Shown here: positions 24,299-34,582 of the stretch, in pieces
Layout of the letters: every line of letters begins with the position of its first letter
How positions within the stretch are numbered: position 1 is the stretch's first letter
Assembly (NCBI RefSeq): GCF_027359675.1
Contig: NZ_CP114786.1
Location: 6,298,501 to 6,362,500 of the forward strand
Direction of reading: 5' to 3'
Length of the DNA: 64,000 bases
From: Roseibium sp. Sym1
GTDB taxonomy: Bacteria > Pseudomonadota > Alphaproteobacteria > Rhizobiales > Stappiaceae
Position numbers and translations under genes: made by a program
The notes under the pieces: generated by a model
Databases searched by the model: none
What the model was told of the DNA's origin: nothing
What the model saw: only the letters and a program-made list of their open reading frames with translations

Positions 24299-25614
24299 TA
24301 GATTTCTTCGGCTCGCTGCAGTCCCTCGGCATCGAGGGCGGCACCCTGCTCATGTTCGCGATGCTGCTGGCCCTGCTGGTCTCCGGCATCCCGCTCGCCT
24401 TCGTCACGCTGCTGGTTGCGCTGATCTTCGCCCTCGGCTGGTTCGGCCCCATGGTCGTGCCGCTGATCACCAGCCGGGTCTACTCCTTCGTTGGCTCCTT
24501 CGTCTTCGTCTCCGTGCCCATGTTCGTGCTGATGGCGGCGATCCTCGACCGGTCCGGCATCGCCCGGGACCTGTTCGACGCCATGAAGCTGGTCGGTGGC
24601 CGCCTGCGCGGCGGTGTCGCCATCCAGACCATCGTCGTGGCCGTCATCCTGGCCGCCATGAGCGGCATCATCGGCGGCGAGGTCGTCCTGCTCGGACTGG
24701 TGGCCCTGCCGCAGATGCTGCGGCTCGGCTACGACAAGCACCTGGCAATCGGCGTCGTCTGCGCCGGTGGCGCGCTCGGCACCATGGTGCCACCGTCGAT
24801 CGTGCTGATCATCTACGGCCTGACCGCCAATGTCTCGGTCGGCGATCTCTTCACCGCAGCCTTCGTGCCGGGCCTGATGCTGGCCGGCTTCTATGTCGCC
24901 TATGTGCTGATCCGGGCCTATCTCAACCCCAGGATCGCTCCGGTGCCGGAGGGCGACCCGGTGCCGCTGGAGGAAAAGCTCCGCCTGCTCAAGGGCCTGG
25001 TCCTGCCGCTCATGGTGGTCGCGGGCGTGCTTGGCTCGATCTATGGCGGCGTTGCCAGCGTGACCGAGGCCTCCGCCGTCGGTGTGGCCGGCGTGCTGCT
25101 GTCGACCGTGGTGCGCGGCGAATTCTCGCTCGGCCTGCTCAAGGGCGCCGCCCTGCAAACACTTCAGACCGTCGGCATGATCGTCTGGATCGGCATCGGC
25201 GCCAGCGCGCTGGTCGGCGTCTTCAACCTGATGGGCGGCATCAAGTTCGTCTCCACGCTGATCTCAGGCATCTCGGACAATCCGACCATCATCCTGCTGT
25301 TCATGATGCTGATCCTGTTCGTGCTCGGCATGTTCCTGGACTGGGTCGGGATCGCGCTTCTGACGATGCCGATCTTCGTGCCGATCATCAGGGATCTGGG
25401 CTATGACCCGGTCTGGTTCGGCGTGCTGTTCTGCATGAACATGCAGGTGTCGTTCCTGTCGCCGCCGTTTGGCCCAGCCGCGTTTTACCTGAAAAGCGTA
25501 GCCCCACCGGACATTACCCTGGCGACGATCTTCCGCTCGCTTCTGCCCTTCATTGCGCTGCAGATACTGGCGGTCGGAATCCTTCTGTTCTTTCCAGGCA
25601 TCACGGGCCGGTAA
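24295..25614 (+). CDS. dctM: TRAP transporter large permease (DctM family)
   Basis: 439 aa, the usual length, with about twelve membrane segments across the whole chain. Family motifs include SGIPLAFVTLLVALIF, SFVFVSVPMFVLMAAILDRSGIARDLFDAM, AAMSGIIGGEVVLLGLVALPQMLRLGYDKHLAIGVVCAGGALGTMVPPSIVLIIYG, and MLILFVLGMFLDWVGIALLTMPIFVPII. The GTG start overlaps the dctQ stop (GTGA). It forms the translocation channel. A strong terminator 23 nt after the stop ends the operon. Confidence 0.94.
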   Translation: MIDFFGSLQSLGIEGGTLLMFAMLLALLVSGIPLAFVTLLVALIFALGWFGPMVVPLITSRVYSFVGSFVFVSVPMFVLMAAILDRSGIARDLFDAMKLVGGRLRGGVAIQTIVVAVILAAMSGIIGGEVVLLGLVALPQMLRLGYDKHLAIGVVCAGGALGTMVPPSIVLIIYGLTANVSVGDLFTAAFVPGLMLAGFYVAYVLIRAYLNPRIAPVPEGDPVPLEEKLRLLKGLVLPLMVVAGVLGSIYGGVASVTEASAVGVAGVLLSTVVRGEFSLGLLKGAALQTLQTVGMIVWIGIGASALVGVFNLMGGIKFVSTLISGISDNPTIILLFMMLILFVLGMFLDWVGIALLTMPIFVPIIRDLGYDPVWFGVLFCMNMQVSFLSPPFGPAAFYLKSVAPPDITLATIFRSLLPFIALQILAVGILLFFPGITGR

Positions 25615-25636
25615 GGAGAGAAACAGCAAAAAGCAT

Positions 25637-25666
25637 AACCGCCCGTGGCGACACGGGCGGTTTTTT
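25637..25666 (+). terminator. Rho-independent terminator of the gntK-dctPQM operon
   Basis: Perfect 11-bp arms AACCGCCCGTG (25637-25647) and CACGGGCGGTT (25652-25662) with loop GCGA and a T run to 25666. Confidence 0.88.
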
Positions 25667-25746
25667 CAACAGCCTTTCAGCAGTCGCTCCGGCCAAGCGC
25701 GCTCAAAACCTGCATGACGTCTGAAGAATGTTAGACGGTCCGGCCC

Positions 25747-26895
25747 TCACCATTCGGCGACGCTGCCGTCTTCGTGACGCCAGACAGGATTGCGCCAGCG
25801 ATGCCCTTCACGTGCCCGTGCCTTCACGTAGTCCTCGTTGATTTCCATACCGAGGCCGGCTCCTTGCGGAATGGCAACATAGCCGTCGTCAAAGGAGAAC
25901 ACCTCGGGGTTTTGAAGGTAATCCAGGAGATCGTTCGTCTTGTTGTAATGAATTCCCAGACTTTGCTCCTGGATGACCGCGTTGTAGGCAACCGCATCCA
26001 GCTGCAGGCAGGCCGCAAGCGCGATGGGACCGAGAGGACAGTGAGGCGCCAGACCGACATCATAGGCTTCCGCCATCGCCGCGATCTTCCGGCATTCGGT
26101 GATGCCGCCGGCATGTGACAGGTCGGGCTGGATAATGTCGACGCAGCCACCGGCCAGGATGTCCTTGTAGTCCCAACGCGAATAAAGCCGTTCTCCGAGC
26201 GCAATTGGTGTCGAGCAATGCCCGGAGATCTCCCTCAGGGCTTCGTGGTTTTCCGACAGGACCGGTTCTTCCAGAAACATCAACCTGTAGGGCTCGAGTT
26301 CCCTGGCAAGAACCTTGGCCATCGGCTTGTGCACCCGGCCGTGAAAATCCACCCCGATGCCGATATCCGGCCCGACAGCTTCCCGAACGGCGGCGACAGC
26401 GGCAACCGCTTTGTCTATCTTGGCGTTGCTGTCCAGAAACTGCATTTCCTCGCAGCCGTTCATCTTGAGCGCCTTGAAACCGCTTGCGACCAGGGCGCGC
26501 GCTTTTTCGGCCGTTTCCGAGGGCCGGTCTCCTCCGACCCAGGAATAGACCTTGATCCTGTCCCGCAGCTGGCCGCCAAGCAGCGCATGGACGGGTTGGC
26601 CGAGCGCCTTTCCCTTGATGTCCCACAGTGCCTGATCGATCCCGGCAATCGCGCTCATGTGGATGGCGCCGCCGCGATAAAACCCGCCCCGGTAAAGCAC
26701 CGTCCAGTGGTCCTCGATCAGAAAAGGGTCCTTTCCGATCAGGTAATCAGACATTTCATGGACCGCTGCCTCGGTCGTATGCGCCCGGCCTTCGACCACC
26801 GGCTCCCCCCAGCCGCAGAGCCCCTCGTCCGTTTCGATTTTCAGAAACAGCCAGCGCGGCGGCACGATGTAGGTGGTGAATTTGGTTATTTTCAT
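25747..26895 (-). CDS. dgoD: D-galactonate dehydratase DgoD
   Basis: 382 aa, the same length as the E. coli enzyme, of the enolase superfamily (mandelate racemase group). Residues corresponding to the E. coli metal ligands and acid/base catalysts fall at the same numbers: Asp183, Glu209, Glu235 as ligands, His185 and His285 as catalysts, within GVDFHGR, FLEEPV, LGERL and APHCPLGP. The C-terminus [16 protein letters not shown] also matches. It converts D-galactonate to 2-keto-3-deoxygalactonate in the cytoplasm. The start is chosen at MKITKF. It converges on the TRAP operon, and the partner kinase and aldolase are not in the window. Confidence 0.95.
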   Translation of the reverse strand: MKITKFTTYIVPPRWLFLKIETDEGLCGWGEPVVEGRAHTTEAAVHEMSDYLIGKDPFLIEDHWTVLYRGGFYRGGAIHMSAIAGIDQALWDIKGKALGQPVHALLGGQLRDRIKVYSWVGGDRPSETAEKARALVASGFKALKMNGCEEMQFLDSNAKIDKAVAAVAAVREAVGPDIGIGVDFHGRVHKPMAKVLARELEPYRLMFLEEPVLSENHEALREISGHCSTPIALGERLYSRWDYKDILAGGCVDIIQPDLSHAGGITECRKIAAMAEAYDVGLAPHCPLGPIALAACLQLDAVAYNAVIQEQSLGIHYNKTNDLLDYLQNPEVFSFDDGYVAIPQGAGLGMEINEDYVKARAREGHRWRNPVWRHEDGSVAEW

Positions 26896-27031
26896 CGATA
26901 GACCTTCCAGGAAGACAACAGCGGCCATGACGGAATAGCCGCCGGGATCCTGACATCCCCGCAGCTGTTTGCCCACCGCCTTTCCGGGCCATCGCCGGGC
27001 GCGAATGCCAAGGCTAGCCGCGCCGGCAGCC

Positions 27032-30000
27032 CTATTCCCCGGGCTGCTCCAGCGAACGGGCGGCGTCCATCTCATTGTGGAGCCGTTCCTCTTCCCTGGC
27101 CGCCGGCGTGATGAACCGGCCGAGCAGCAGATAGGCCACCGGGGTCAGGAACAGGGTCGACAGGGTTGCCAGGCCCAGGCCGCCGACAATGACATAGCCG
27201 AGCGCGATGCGGGCTTCCGCGCCGGCACCGCTGGCCATGATCAGCGGCACGCCGCCGACGATGGTGCAGATCATGGTCATCATCACGGGCCTGAGCCGGA
27301 TATTGGCGGCGTTCTCGATCGCCTCGCGCACACCCTGGCCGCGGTCCCGCAACTGGTTGGCAAACTCGACGATCAGGATGCCGTTCTTGGCCATGATGCC
27401 GACCAGCAGCACCAGTCCGATCTGGGAATAGACGTTGAGGGTCGTGCCCGTCAGAAGCATGGCGAACACGGCGCAGGCCAGTCCAAGCGGGACAGTCGCC
27501 ATGATGATGACGGCGCTGACGAAGCTCTCGAACTGGGCCGCCAGAACCAGCAGGATGATGACGATGGCAAACCCGAAGGTCCGTGCCATGGATGAGGATT
27601 GCTCGCCCAGCGTCGCCGTTTCCGCAAGCGGGACGATCCGCGCGCCCGGCGGCAGCAGCGGCTCGGCAATTCTCTGGGCCTCGGCATAGGCACTGCCGAG
27701 CGCGAAATCCGGGGCAAGCGCGGAGGTCACGGCAACCGCACGCATCTGGTGTTCACGCTCGAGTGCCGGCGGAACGGCGATTTCCTTCAGGCTGGCAATG
27801 GTCGACACCGGCACGAAGCGCCCGTCCCCGGTCTTGATGAAGATATTCTCCATGTCCGTGGGGTCGTTGATGGGGTTGGTGGTCGACACGAATTTCACAT
27901 CATAAGCCTGGTCGTTGATGAAGACCTGGCCGATCTTGCGCCCGTCCAGCATGGCCTGCATCGCGCTTCCCAGACCGTTGATGTCGATGCCGAGATCCGA
28001 GGCCCGCTCGCGATCGACGGAAACCGACAGCTGTGGCTGGGTCGCCTCGCTCGACAGCCGCACCTGACGGAAACGCGGATCCTTTTCCATTTCCGCGATG
28101 ATCTTCTCGGCCGCGTCCCCAAGGTCCGCGTAGGCGTTGCTGCCGGCCACGGCGAATTGGAGCCCCGAGCCCGCGCCGCGAATGCCGAGACTGTTGGGCT
28201 GGAAGGCAAAGGCCCGCACGCCGGGAACGCCCCGCACCAGTCCGTTCACTTCGGCCAGGATCGTCTGCTGCGAGCGTGTGCGCTCTTCCCAGGGCGCCAG
28301 GCGCATCACCATGAAGCCGGTGTTCTTGGAACCACGCGCGCCCGCGATGGAAAAGATGCTGGTGACTTCACCGGACTCCCGGTAGGGCTCCAGCAATCCC
28401 TCGATCCCCCGCATCTGCTGGGACAGATAGTCCAGGCTGACGCCCTGCGGCGCGGAAATCCGGAGGAACGCGAGCGAGCGGTCCTCGGACGGTGTGAGTT
28501 CGGATTTCAGCGTCCCGAACAGGACACCGGCCGTCGCGGCGAAGAGAACCGAAATCACCACCACAACGATGGGCGCGTCGAGGCACCAGTGAAGACAGCG
28601 CCCGTAGAGGCCGCCAAGCAGCCGTCCCAGGCTGCCGACGGGTCCGCTGTGGCCGTTGGTGCCACTTCCCTTGTCTGACCCATTGCCTGATTTCAGGATA
28701 CGGGAGGCCAGCATCGGGCATAGCGACAGGGCGACGATCGAGGACAGGAACACGGCAATCGCCAGGACGAAGCCGAATTCCCGGAACAGGCCACCGGTCT
28801 GCCCCGGCAGGAAGGACAGGGGCACGAACACCGCGATCAAGGTGGCGGTCGTCGCCAGAACCGCGAAGAACACTTCCTCCGTGCCGAGCACGGCGGCCGC
28901 GCGCGGGCCGATGCCCTCGTTGCGGCGGCGGACGATGTTCTCCAGAACCACGATGGCGTCATCGACCACAAGCCCCGTCGCCAGCACCAGCGCCAGCAGG
29001 GTCAGGATGTTGATCGAGAAGCCGGCGAGATAGATCGCCGCCAAAGTGCCGATCAGGGCAACAGGCAGCGACACGCCGGGAATGATGGTCGCGCGCCAGT
29101 CCCACAGGAAGATGTAGATGATCAGCAGCACGATGCTGACCGCGATGCCGAGCGCAATTTCAACTTCGTGGATGGCGCCGTTGATGAAGATGGCGTCGTC
29201 GCTGGTCACCTCGATGGTCGTGCCGGCGGGCAAGGTTTCCTGAATGCGTTCCGCCGCCGCCCGCACGCCCTGGGAAATCTCGAGCGTGTTCGACTGGGCC
29301 GAGCGGATGACGCCGAGGCCGATGCCCGACTTGCCGTTTGCCCGCAGCTGGGTCTGGCCGAGATCCGGGCCGAGCGTGACGGTCACGAAGTCCCTCAGCC
29401 GGGCCCGGCGGTTGATGATGATGTTCTCGAAGGCTTCGGGAGAGTTGACGGCAGCCGTCGCCCGCACGATCAGGTCCTGGGTCTGGCTGGTCAGCGAGCC
29501 GGCCGGCGTGTCGAAGGCCATGGAAGACAGCGCATTGGCCACGTCGGCGATGGTCAGGTTCAGGCTGGCCATCTTGGCCTGGTCGATATCGATCCGGAAG
29601 ATCTTCTCCCGGTCGCCATAGACCTGGACATCAGCGACGCCCGGCACCGCGGCAAGGCTGTCCGTGACCTGTTCCTCCACCAGCACGGTCATGTCCTCGA
29701 CCGTCATGCGATCCGAGGTCAGAGCCAGCCGGACGACCGGCTGCGCATTGGCGTCCGCCTTGATGATCCGCGAGGGGTCCGCGTCCTCCGGCATGTCGTT
29801 GAGGATGCGCCCGAGGGCGTCGCGCATGTCCGACGCGGCCACGTCCAGATCAACGTCGTCGGAGAATTCGACCACCACGCGGCTGCGCCCGAACGAGGAC
29901 GACGAGGAGATCGCCTTGACGCCGGATACCCGCGCCACGGCCCCCTCGATGAGGCCGGTGACCTCACGGTCAATGGTCTCCGCGGACGCGGAACGGTAGT

Positions 30001-30172
30001 CCGTGCTCACCGTAATGACGGGACGGTCCACATCCGGCAGTTCGCGCACTTCAACCCCGAATATGGCCGCGACGCCGGCGACCACGATCAGCATGTTGAT
30101 CACGAAGGCCAAGACGGGCCGGCGGACAAACAGTCCGGTAAAGCCGAGATCCTTCAGACGGTCCATCTTCAT
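27032..30172 (-). CDS. RND efflux transporter permease (HAE1 family)
   Basis: 1046 aa, full length for AcrB/MexB-like pumps. There are twelve membrane segments in the usual 1+5 and 1+5 arrangement. TM4 contains [28 protein letters not shown], with the paired aspartates used for proton relay. The porter signature [24 protein letters not shown] and the ending [27 protein letters not shown] are present. It exports toxic organic compounds from the periplasm and membrane together with the adaptor encoded 16 nt upstream. No outer membrane channel gene is nearby, so a TolC-like protein must come from elsewhere. GAGG precedes ATG 30172. Confidence 0.95.
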   Translation of the reverse strand: MKMDRLKDLGFTGLFVRRPVLAFVINMLIVVAGVAAIFGVEVRELPDVDRPVITVSTDYRSASAETIDREVTGLIEGAVARVSGVKAISSSSSFGRSRVVVEFSDDVDLDVAASDMRDALGRILNDMPEDADPSRIIKADANAQPVVRLALTSDRMTVEDMTVLVEEQVTDSLAAVPGVADVQVYGDREKIFRIDIDQAKMASLNLTIADVANALSSMAFDTPAGSLTSQTQDLIVRATAAVNSPEAFENIIINRRARLRDFVTVTLGPDLGQTQLRANGKSGIGLGVIRSAQSNTLEISQGVRAAAERIQETLPAGTTIEVTSDDAIFINGAIHEVEIALGIAVSIVLLIIYIFLWDWRATIIPGVSLPVALIGTLAAIYLAGFSINILTLLALVLATGLVVDDAIVVLENIVRRRNEGIGPRAAAVLGTEEVFFAVLATTATLIAVFVPLSFLPGQTGGLFREFGFVLAIAVFLSSIVALSLCPMLASRILKSGNGSDKGSGTNGHSGPVGSLGRLLGGLYGRCLHWCLDAPIVVVVISVLFAATAGVLFGTLKSELTPSEDRSLAFLRISAPQGVSLDYLSQQMRGIEGLLEPYRESGEVTSIFSIAGARGSKNTGFMVMRLAPWEERTRSQQTILAEVNGLVRGVPGVRAFAFQPNSLGIRGAGSGLQFAVAGSNAYADLGDAAEKIIAEMEKDPRFRQVRLSSEATQPQLSVSVDRERASDLGIDINGLGSAMQAMLDGRKIGQVFINDQAYDVKFVSTTNPINDPTDMENIFIKTGDGRFVPVSTIASLKEIAVPPALEREHQMRAVAVTSALAPDFALGSAYAEAQRIAEPLLPPGARIVPLAETATLGEQSSSMARTFGFAIVIILLVLAAQFESFVSAVIIMATVPLGLACAVFAMLLTGTTLNVYSQIGLVLLVGIMAKNGILIVEFANQLRDRGQGVREAIENAANIRLRPVMMTMICTIVGGVPLIMASGAGAEARIALGYVIVGGLGLATLSTLFLTPVAYLLLGRFITPAAREEERLHNEMDAARSLEQPGE

Positions 30173-30188
30173 GGCAACCTCACGCAGC

Positions 30189-31391
30189 TCAGGAGCCGCT
30201 CTTGGTGGAAACCGGTTCCGGCGGTGTGTCGGCGGCCGGGGCCTGCTTGCGGTCGGCGATCGTCACGTCCGCTCCCTGCCGCACCAGGTGAATGCCCTCG
30301 GTCACGACCTCGTCCGTCGTGTCGAGAGCCGCATCGACAAGCACGCTGTCGGTGTTGCGCTGGATGATATTGATGGGAACACGCGCGCCCTTGCCGTCAC
30401 GCACGGCCCAGACAAAGGCCCCATCCGCGCCCCATTGCACTGCAAGCGGATCGACGGCCGGATATTCATCGCCCGGAAACCTCATCGAGACCTGGAAGGA
30501 CATGCCCGCCCGAAGCTTGTCGGCCTCGTTCGGGAACCGGGCCCGCACCTGCAGCGTGCGGCTGTCGATGTCGATGCGGTTGTCGACCGCGCTGATGACC
30601 CCGTCGAAGGTCTCGCCGGGCCGGGCGACCGAGGTCGCCGTGATCGGCGAGCCGACTTGAATTGCGGAGGCATAGCGCTCCGGCACCCAGAAATCGACCA
30701 GGATCTCGCTGCGGTCGTCAATGGTGGCAATGACCGATTGCGAGGTCACGTAGTTTCCGGCGGTGATCGGCAAAATGCCGACGACGCCGCCTATGGGAGT
30801 CTCGATGGAGCGCCGGGACAGCGCCAGCTGCGCCTCCCTGAGTTGCAGGCGCGCATTGTCCACCGACAGCTCGGCGTCGGTGACCTGAACCGCGGTCGCC
30901 GTGTTGGTCTTGCGCAACTGTTCCATGCGCTGCAGCCGTGCCTCGGCGTCCTTCAGGGCGTTGGCGGCACGCTCGACCGCGATCTGTTCGGCTTCGGAAT
31001 CCAGTTTGGCAACGATATCGTCTGCCTTCACGGTGGCGCCGGACCTGACAAGAACCTCTGTCAGGGTGCCGCTGGTATAGGGCGTTACGGCTACGGACTG
31101 CAGTGCGGTGCTGGTGCCGATGGCGGACAGTCGGTCGTTGATCGTGATCTCGACGACGGGCGTCGTGACAACCGCGCCCTGTGGACCGCCGCGCCGGCGT
31201 GGCTTGTTCGCTTCGGCCGGGGCGGCATCGACCACGGCGAAGTCGAGCCAGTCGATTCCCCAGGCCGAAAGCCGGGTCTCTGCCCCCGGGTAGTACCGGA
31301 CCCAGAGACCGGCCGCGACGGCCAGAACCACGAGGGCCAGCAAGAGCTGCTTCCAAATTGCCAATGACTGCTCCACCATTCGACCGGACAC
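30189..31391 (-). CDS. RND efflux periplasmic adaptor subunit (membrane fusion protein)
   Basis: 400 aa. An N-terminal membrane anchor (AIWKQLLLALVVLAVAAGLWVRYY, about residues 11-34) precedes the barrel-sandwich (lipoyl) half-motifs VAVTPYTSGTLTEVLVRSGATVKADDIVAKLDSEAEQI and SIETPIGGVVGILPITAGNYV. These flank an alpha hairpin (VERAANALKDAEARLQRMEQLRKTNTATAVQVTDAELSVDNARLQLREAQLAL). A beta-barrel domain follows. It links the RND pump to the outer membrane exit duct. The first start is GTG 31391; ATG 31379 (MVEQSL) is equally possible. It is the first gene of the two-gene operon. Confidence 0.92.
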   Translation of the reverse strand: MSGRMVEQSLAIWKQLLLALVVLAVAAGLWVRYYPGAETRLSAWGIDWLDFAVVDAAPAEANKPRRRGGPQGAVVTTPVVEITINDRLSAIGTSTALQSVAVTPYTSGTLTEVLVRSGATVKADDIVAKLDSEAEQIAVERAANALKDAEARLQRMEQLRKTNTATAVQVTDAELSVDNARLQLREAQLALSRRSIETPIGGVVGILPITAGNYVTSQSVIATIDDRSEILVDFWVPERYASAIQVGSPITATSVARPGETFDGVISAVDNRIDIDSRTLQVRARFPNEADKLRAGMSFQVSMRFPGDEYPAVDPLAVQWGADGAFVWAVRDGKGARVPINIIQRNTDSVLVDAALDTTDEVVTEGIHLVRQGADVTIADRKQAPAADTPPEPVSTKSGS

Positions 31392-31534
31392 GGATCCGCT
31401 CAGGATTTCCTCCCGTGATCCATGCTGTAAGGCAAATCCCTTAGGCCAACAATCTAATTAGTGTAGCAAATTGTATTGGCGAGAGTGGCGGTTTCCGCGC
31501 TCGGGGCAGCAGCCGTGGCTGTATCGGGTCGCAG

Positions 31535-32398
31535 TCACTCGCCTGCCGGTTCCACGCCTGCGATCCGGAGCCGGGAGGCCTGGCGGTTGAGAATTTGCCT
31601 GCGGCCAAAGGCCAGCAGGAAAAGGCCCGTGAGGATCAGGATGATGGTCGGCGCGGGAGCACTGTCAAGGAAGAAGCTCGCATAGGTGCCGGCCAGCATC
31701 GATATCATGCACACCAGAACAGACACCCAGAGCATGGTGCCGAAGGTCCGCACAAGCAGGAACGCGATCGCCCCCGGCGCAATCAGCAGGCCGATGGCGA
31801 GAATGAGCCCGGCAGCAGACAGAGTCGCAACGATGGTCAGCGACAGGGCCGCCAGAAGACCGTAATGCATCGCATTGATCGGCAGGCCGGAAGCTTTTGC
31901 CTGGGCGGGATCGAAGCTGTGCAGCACCAGGTCCTTCCATTTCAGGACCAGCAGACCGCCGACAACCAGGGCGCTGATGCCGGCCGTCACCAGTTCATGC
32001 CATTCCACACCAAGCATGTTGCCGAAAAGAATGTGGTCCAGGTGGGCGTTGGTCTCGATCGAGACGTACAGCACGATGCCGAGGCCGAACATGCCGGAGA
32101 AGACCACGCCCATGACCGTGTCCTGTTTCACCCGGCTGTTGCCGGACAGGTATCCGGTCGCGAGGGAGCAGACCATGCCGGCGGCAAAGGCACCGATCAG
32201 CAGGGGAATGCCGAAGATATAGGCCAGGACGATCCCCGGCAGGATGGCATGGCTGACCGCGTCCCCCATCAGGGCCCAGCCCTTCATCACCAGGAAGCAA
32301 GACAAGAGCGCAGTCGGCACCGCAACGATGATGCAGATCAGGAAGGCGTTCTGCATGAAGGGAAAGCGGAACGGCAGGAGAAGCGTCTCGAGATCCAT
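31535..32398 (-). CDS. sitD: Metal ABC transporter permease SitD
   Basis: 287 aa of the ABC-3 family, with about eight membrane segments. It has MQNAFLICIIVAVPTALLSCFLVMKGWALMGDAVSHAILPGIVLAYIFGIPLLIGAF, where the family GDAxSHAxLPG signature is clear, and later LIAPGAIAFLLVRTFGTML. The ATG overlaps the sitC stop by one base (TGATG). It pairs with SitC to form the channel for Mn(II)/Fe(II) uptake. Frames that extend upstream of 32398 are read-through of the sitC region and are not part of this protein. Confidence 0.93.
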   Translation of the reverse strand: MDLETLLLPFRFPFMQNAFLICIIVAVPTALLSCFLVMKGWALMGDAVSHAILPGIVLAYIFGIPLLIGAFAAGMVCSLATGYLSGNSRVKQDTVMGVVFSGMFGLGIVLYVSIETNAHLDHILFGNMLGVEWHELVTAGISALVVGGLLVLKWKDLVLHSFDPAQAKASGLPINAMHYGLLAALSLTIVATLSAAGLILAIGLLIAPGAIAFLLVRTFGTMLWVSVLVCMISMLAGTYASFFLDSAPAPTIILILTGLFLLAFGRRQILNRQASRLRIAGVEPAGE

Positions 32399-33279
32399 CA
32401 GCGCGCCTCCCCTTGAGCCGAGGGCCCCTTGCGCAGCGCCTCGGCCGCCTTGCGCCGGGCGGCCAGAAGCCCGTGCTTCGGCGCCAGCAGGAACGTCACC
32501 AGGAAAATCAGTGTCTGCAGCGTGACGATGATCCCGCCGGTCGCCCCGTCGAGAAAATAGCTGGCATAGGCACCGAAGAAACTCGTCAGGGTGCCGATGG
32601 CGACGGAAAGCGCGATCAGCCTGGGAAAGCGGTCGCACAGGAGATAGGCCGTCGCGCCTGGCGTCACCACCATGGCGATCACCAGGAAAGCGCCGACCGT
32701 CTGCATCGCGGCCACCACGGACGCGGACAGGAGCACGAAAAACACCGCCTTCAGCAGGCCCGGCTTCAATCCGATGGTACGGGCATGGTTCTCGTCGAAA
32801 AAGGTGACCATCAGGTCCTTCCACTTGGCCAGCAGGATCGCCAGCGAGACAAAACCGATGATGGCGAGCTGCAGAGTGTCTTCGGGCGTGATCGCCAGGA
32901 TGTTGCCCATGGTGATCGTCTGGATGGAAACCGACATCGGATTGACGGACACGATGAACAGGCCGAGACCGAAAAACGAGGTGAAGATCAGGCCGATGAT
33001 CACATCCACCTTCAGGCCCGAGCGTTCCGACAGGAACAGCATGGCACCGGCGGCCAGCCCGCCGGCAATGAAAGCCCCGAGCGCGAACGGAAGGCCGAGA
33101 ATATAGGCCCCTGCCACTCCGGGCACGACCGAATGGGACAGGGCATCGCCGATCAGCGACCAGCCCTTCAGCATCAGGTAGGCCGACAGAAAGGCACAGA
33201 CACCGCCGACCAGGGCGGAGACCCACATGGCGTTGGTCATGTAGTTGTAGCCGAACGGCTCCAGAAGCAGGTCCATCAC
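32398..33279 (-). CDS. sitC: Metal ABC transporter permease SitC
   Basis: 293 aa of the ABC-3 family. It has the signature [36 protein letters not shown] and later [20 protein letters not shown]. About eight membrane helices are present, with a basic cytoplasmic C-terminus ([23 protein letters not shown]). Its start overlaps the end of sitB by 4 nt and its stop overlaps sitD. It is paired with SitD in the operon order A-B-C-D known for Mn/Fe transporters of alphaproteobacteria and enterics. Confidence 0.93.
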   Translation of the reverse strand: MMDLLLEPFGYNYMTNAMWVSALVGGVCAFLSAYLMLKGWSLIGDALSHSVVPGVAGAYILGLPFALGAFIAGGLAAGAMLFLSERSGLKVDVIIGLIFTSFFGLGLFIVSVNPMSVSIQTITMGNILAITPEDTLQLAIIGFVSLAILLAKWKDLMVTFFDENHARTIGLKPGLLKAVFFVLLSASVVAAMQTVGAFLVIAMVVTPGATAYLLCDRFPRLIALSVAIGTLTSFFGAYASYFLDGATGGIIVTLQTLIFLVTFLLAPKHGLLAARRKAAEALRKGPSAQGEAR

Positions 33280-34217
33280 CGGGACGCCTCTCCGGTGTCG
33301 CTCTCCTCCCGGCTGTCACCGGGTGCCGCCTTGCTGGTCTGGACCTGGTCGCCATATTGCACGAAGGGCCGCTCGTCGTCGGTCAGGATCGTGACCGTGC
33401 GCTGGTCCCCGTCGGTGTGCAGCGTCTGATCGGAAATGGTGAAATGGCGCAGGACACCGCCGAAGGCTTTTTCCAGATTGTCCCTGGTGAAGGTGGTCTC
33501 CGTGGGCCCGTAATCGAGCACCGTCCCCTTGACCAGAACGGTCCGGTCGCAGAATTCCGGCACGGAGCCGAGATTGTGGGTCGAGACCAGCATGACGCGG
33601 CCCTCGTCCCTGAGTTCCTTCAAAAGCGCAACGATCTGCTCTTCCGTCTTGACGTCCACGCCGGTGAAGGGTTCATCCAGCAGGATCACCTGGCCGTCCT
33701 GGGCCAATGACCTTGCCAGGAAGACGCGCTTGCGCTGGCCGCCGGACAGTTCTCCGATCTGCCTGTGGCGGAAATCCTGCATGTTGACGCGCCGAAGCGC
33801 CAGTTCGACAGCTTCGTGGTCCGCCTTTTTCGGCCGACGCAGGAACCCCATGTGGCCATAACGGCCCATCATCACGACATCTTCCACCAGGACCGGAAAG
33901 GACCAGTCGACCTCTTCCGACTGGGGCACATAGGCAACCAGGTTCCTGCGCAGGGCCTCGGCTACCGGCAGACCGAGGATCCTGATCCTGCCTTTCGCGG
34001 CCGGCAGAAAGCCCATGATCGCCTTGAACAGGGTGGACTTGCCCGCCCCGTTCACGCCAACCAGGGCCGTCACGGTGCCACGCGGAATGTGAAAACTGGC
34101 ATTCCACAGCGCCGTGTGACCGTTGCGATAGGTCACGGTAACGTCTTCGGCAGACAGTCCGCCGTCATCCGCCTGAGCGGTCATGTCCATTTCCGCGTCC
34201 CTGACAATCTGCAACAT
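33276..34217 (-). CDS. sitB: Metal ABC transporter ATP-binding protein SitB
   Basis: 313 aa. Walker A is GVNGAGKST at residues 54-62, the Q-loop is in [13 protein letters not shown], the ABC signature is [18 protein letters not shown], Walker B is [12 protein letters not shown], and the switch is [36 protein letters not shown] is typical of the Mn/Zn subfamily. The C-terminal extension of about 60 residues is acidic and variable. The start may be the first ATG (34217) or the internal MDMTAQ. A MITE-like element separates it from sitA by 355 nt, which is unusual in this operon. Confidence 0.94.
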   Translation of the reverse strand: MLQIVRDAEMDMTAQADDGGLSAEDVTVTYRNGHTALWNASFHIPRGTVTALVGVNGAGKSTLFKAIMGFLPAAKGRIRILGLPVAEALRRNLVAYVPQSEEVDWSFPVLVEDVVMMGRYGHMGFLRRPKKADHEAVELALRRVNMQDFRHRQIGELSGGQRKRVFLARSLAQDGQVILLDEPFTGVDVKTEEQIVALLKELRDEGRVMLVSTHNLGSVPEFCDRTVLVKGTVLDYGPTETTFTRDNLEKAFGGVLRHFTISDQTLHTDGDQRTVTILTDDERPFVQYGDQVQTSKAAPGDSREESDTGEASR

Positions 34218-34318
34218 GGGTTTTGCCTATTAATATGCACAATCCGCGCGTTCACAATGCGGCCAAGTGGTGCGAGCGCCTGCGCACCGGCCATTCGCGG
34301 CCTTCAATCAGTTGCCAG

Positions 34319-34582
34319 GCTGTAGTGACAAATTTACGACTGGGCTCGTTGTGGTCAGGATCGTTCCTGAACAGGCGGAAAGCGCAAGGAAGTGCAGCGC
34401 ACTTTCGAGCATTTCCAACGCCTTCAGGGGCGATCCTGGACCAACCCCGAAGGGGCCGTCCGAAAATCGGGTCATTTCTGCGTCGCATGTCGTCGAATAT
34501 GTCCCGCATGTCCGTCCTCCATGCTCCTTGAAATGACCCGATTCTCGGGCGGCGCTGCCAATCGTTAATTTGTCACTCCAGC
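34319..34582. repeat. MITE-like element, copy 1 (inside the sit operon)
   Basis: 264-bp element with terminal inverted repeats of about 20 bp: left GCTGTAGTGACAAATTTACG, right end read inward GCTGGAGTGACAAATTAACG. Flanks are CCAG on the left and CTAG on the right, an imperfect duplication. An internal 18-bp inverted repeat (34461-34478 with 34530-34547, one mismatch) surrounds a 51-nt loop. The sequence is nearly the same as 56871-57136, in the same orientation, differing at roughly 20 positions by eye. It has no room for a transposase; short frames inside are not supported as genes. Its right end supplies the stop codon of sitA. Confidence 0.85.

Noticed and set aside
31535..33355. A 606-residue protein that would join sitC-region sequence to SitD
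   Set aside because: Its first 300 residues are an out-of-frame reading of sitC; the real sitD begins at 32398 where it overlaps the sitC stop by one base.
34252..34509. Short frame inside MITE copy 1, partly conserved in copy 2
   Set aside because: Conservation is explained by recent copying of the whole element; lengths differ and no ribosome site precedes them.
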